Assembly: GCF_030413615.1 (NCBI RefSeq)
Contig: NZ_CP129236.1
Location: 2,216,001-2,280,000, forward strand
Direction of reading: 5' to 3'
Length of the DNA: 64,000 nt
Origin: Planococcus shixiaomingii
GTDB taxonomy: Bacteria > Bacillota > Bacilli > Bacillales_A > Planococcaceae
A model generated the notes under the pieces. The model was not told where the DNA came from. It searched no databases and saw nothing but the letters and a program-made list of their open reading frames with translations. The position numbers and the translations under genes are program-made. Positions 63,100 to 64,000 of this stretch are shown here, piece after piece. Each line of letters begins with the position of its first letter. Positions within the stretch are counted from its first letter, which is position 1.

Positions 63100-64000
63100 A
63101 TTAGATGATTTACTCGGAAATCCATTTGGAATGCAGCCCGAGAAAGTTGAAACGAGCGTTGCCCAAACGAATGACGGCCGCCCTGTCGCCTTAATGGAAC
63201 GCCTGACAAAAGAAGAACAGGAAAAAGCGCGGGCTCTAGCTAAACAAATCCCTGCAGGAAATTATGAAGCGATTTTGACATATGGAGCAAATGCCCAGAA
63301 TCAGTTAAGCCAGTTTTCTCATAAGATGCTGGACCATGTCCAATCGAAAGATATCGGACCGGTTGGCGATGTGCTCCACGATTTGATGAGAAAACTGCAG
63401 GAATTGAATCCGGAAGAGCTGTCCCAGAAAAAGAAATCGGGCCTTCGCAAAATGTTTGCGAAAGCAAAATATTCCGTTCAGGAAATGATGACAAAATACC
63501 AAAAGCTGAGCACTCAAGTTGACCGTATTTCCATTCAGCTTGACCATTCCAAGCGCGGCTTGCTGGAAGATGTTCAAATGCTTGAACAGTTGTATGACCA
63601 AAACAAAACGTATTTCCAAGCGCTGAACGTCTATATTGCAGCCGCGGAATTAAAACGCGATGAAATTATGACTGAGACGATTCCGGCGCTGCGTAAAAAA
63701 GCGGAAGCGTCAAACGATCAAATGGCTTACCAGGAAGTCAACGACATGGCCCAGTTTTTAGATCGCTTGGAAAAACGGTTATATGATTTGCAGTTGTCGC
63801 GCCAAATCACGATTCAAAGTGCGCCGCAAATCCGTATGATTCAGCAAACGAACCAAACACTTGCCGAGAAGATCCAATCGTCGATCATGACATCCATTCC
63901 GTTGTGGAAAAACCAGATCGCCATTGCATTGACGCTTAACCGCCAAATGAAAGCTGTTGAAGCGCAGAAACAAGTGACAGCGACAACAAATGAATTGCTG
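63071..64000 (+). CDS. telA: TelA family toxic-anion resistance protein (3' end outside window)
   Basis: From ATG 63071 the frame stays open for 310 codons to the right edge. It reads as TelA/YceH: a short disordered acidic lead ([12 protein letters not shown]), [16 protein letters not shown], then long helices such as [28 protein letters not shown] and [22 protein letters not shown], with the [23 protein letters not shown] segment typical of the family. It is linked to tellurite and antimicrobial tolerance. AAGGAGA at 63055-63061 lies inside xpaC, and the start overlaps xpaC by 29 bases. Confidence 0.93.
   Translation, partial: MTENRSTQSELDDLLGNPFGMQPEKVETSVAQTNDGRPVALMERLTKEEQEKARALAKQIPAGNYEAILTYGANAQNQLSQFSHKMLDHVQSKDIGPVGDVLHDLMRKLQELNPEELSQKKKSGLRKMFAKAKYSVQEMMTKYQKLSTQVDRISIQLDHSKRGLLEDVQMLEQLYDQNKTYFQALNVYIAAAELKRDEIMTETIPALRKKAEASNDQMAYQEVNDMAQFLDRLEKRLYDLQLSRQITIQSAPQIRMIQQTNQTLAEKIQSSIMTSIPLWKNQIAIALTLNRQMKAVEAQKQVTATTNELL

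Overview
The window looks like chromosome of a low-to-mid GC Gram-positive from the Bacillales, most likely family Planococcaceae (Planococcus/Planomicrobium-like). The family and genus are inferred from the gene mix, not proven. Supporting content is a TPP-riboswitch ykoFEDC operon, a SAM-I-riboswitch methionine operon, xpaC-telA, ykpA, Spo0M, SipS-type signal peptidase, DUF4181, DUF454, YitT, cold-shock genes, strong AGGAGG ribosome sites and sigma-A promoters. No rRNA, tRNA, phage, transposase or CRISPR array was seen.

Bases 1-30000 are accessory in character. They hold many short genes, mostly predicted membrane proteins of 50-150 residues or small immunity-like proteins, separated by long AT-rich gaps. 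At least six reading frames in this half are broken: frameshifts (1343-1743, 9859-9992), a lost start codon (4601-4783), and in-frame stops (15730-15921, 28060-28563, 29322-29522). Recognisable genes are an NmrA-like reductase, two DUF4181 paralogues, an S66 carboxypeptidase, a TPR protein, signal peptidase I, an SRPBCC protein, a GT2 glycosyltransferase, DUF454 and YitT proteins, and two GGDEF-EAL cyclic-di-GMP proteins. At 25657-27804 an NDH-2-like flavoprotein and an ECF41-type sigma factor form an operon behind a sequence matching the ECF41 target promoter.

Bases 29700-48000 are uptake operons, each with visible regulation. They are: (i) an RpiR regulator beside a PTS EIICB gene and nanE, with a CcpA cre site; (ii) SAM riboswitch-metN-metI-metQ-hcxA-like dehydrogenase; (iii) a nikABCDE-type metal ABC transporter with a Fur-like box upstream and TTGA stop/start coupling; (iv) TPP riboswitch-ykoF-ykoE-ykoD-ykoC for thiamine or hydroxymethylpyrimidine.

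Bases 48000-64000 are core-like: Spo0M, an AI-2E family permease, LCP cell-wall ligase, msrA, a HAD nucleotidase, a CynX/NimT-type MFS transporter, ABC-F ykpA, YkvA, two CSD proteins, two tandem secreted M4 metalloproteases, and xpaC-telA running off the right edge. Two intergenic arrays of a 21-bp-period repeat (47845-47919, 56515-56610) and a 511-bp GC-rich element with terminal inverted repeats, sitting between two identical 32-bp terminator copies (52567-53151), are the most unusual non-coding features.
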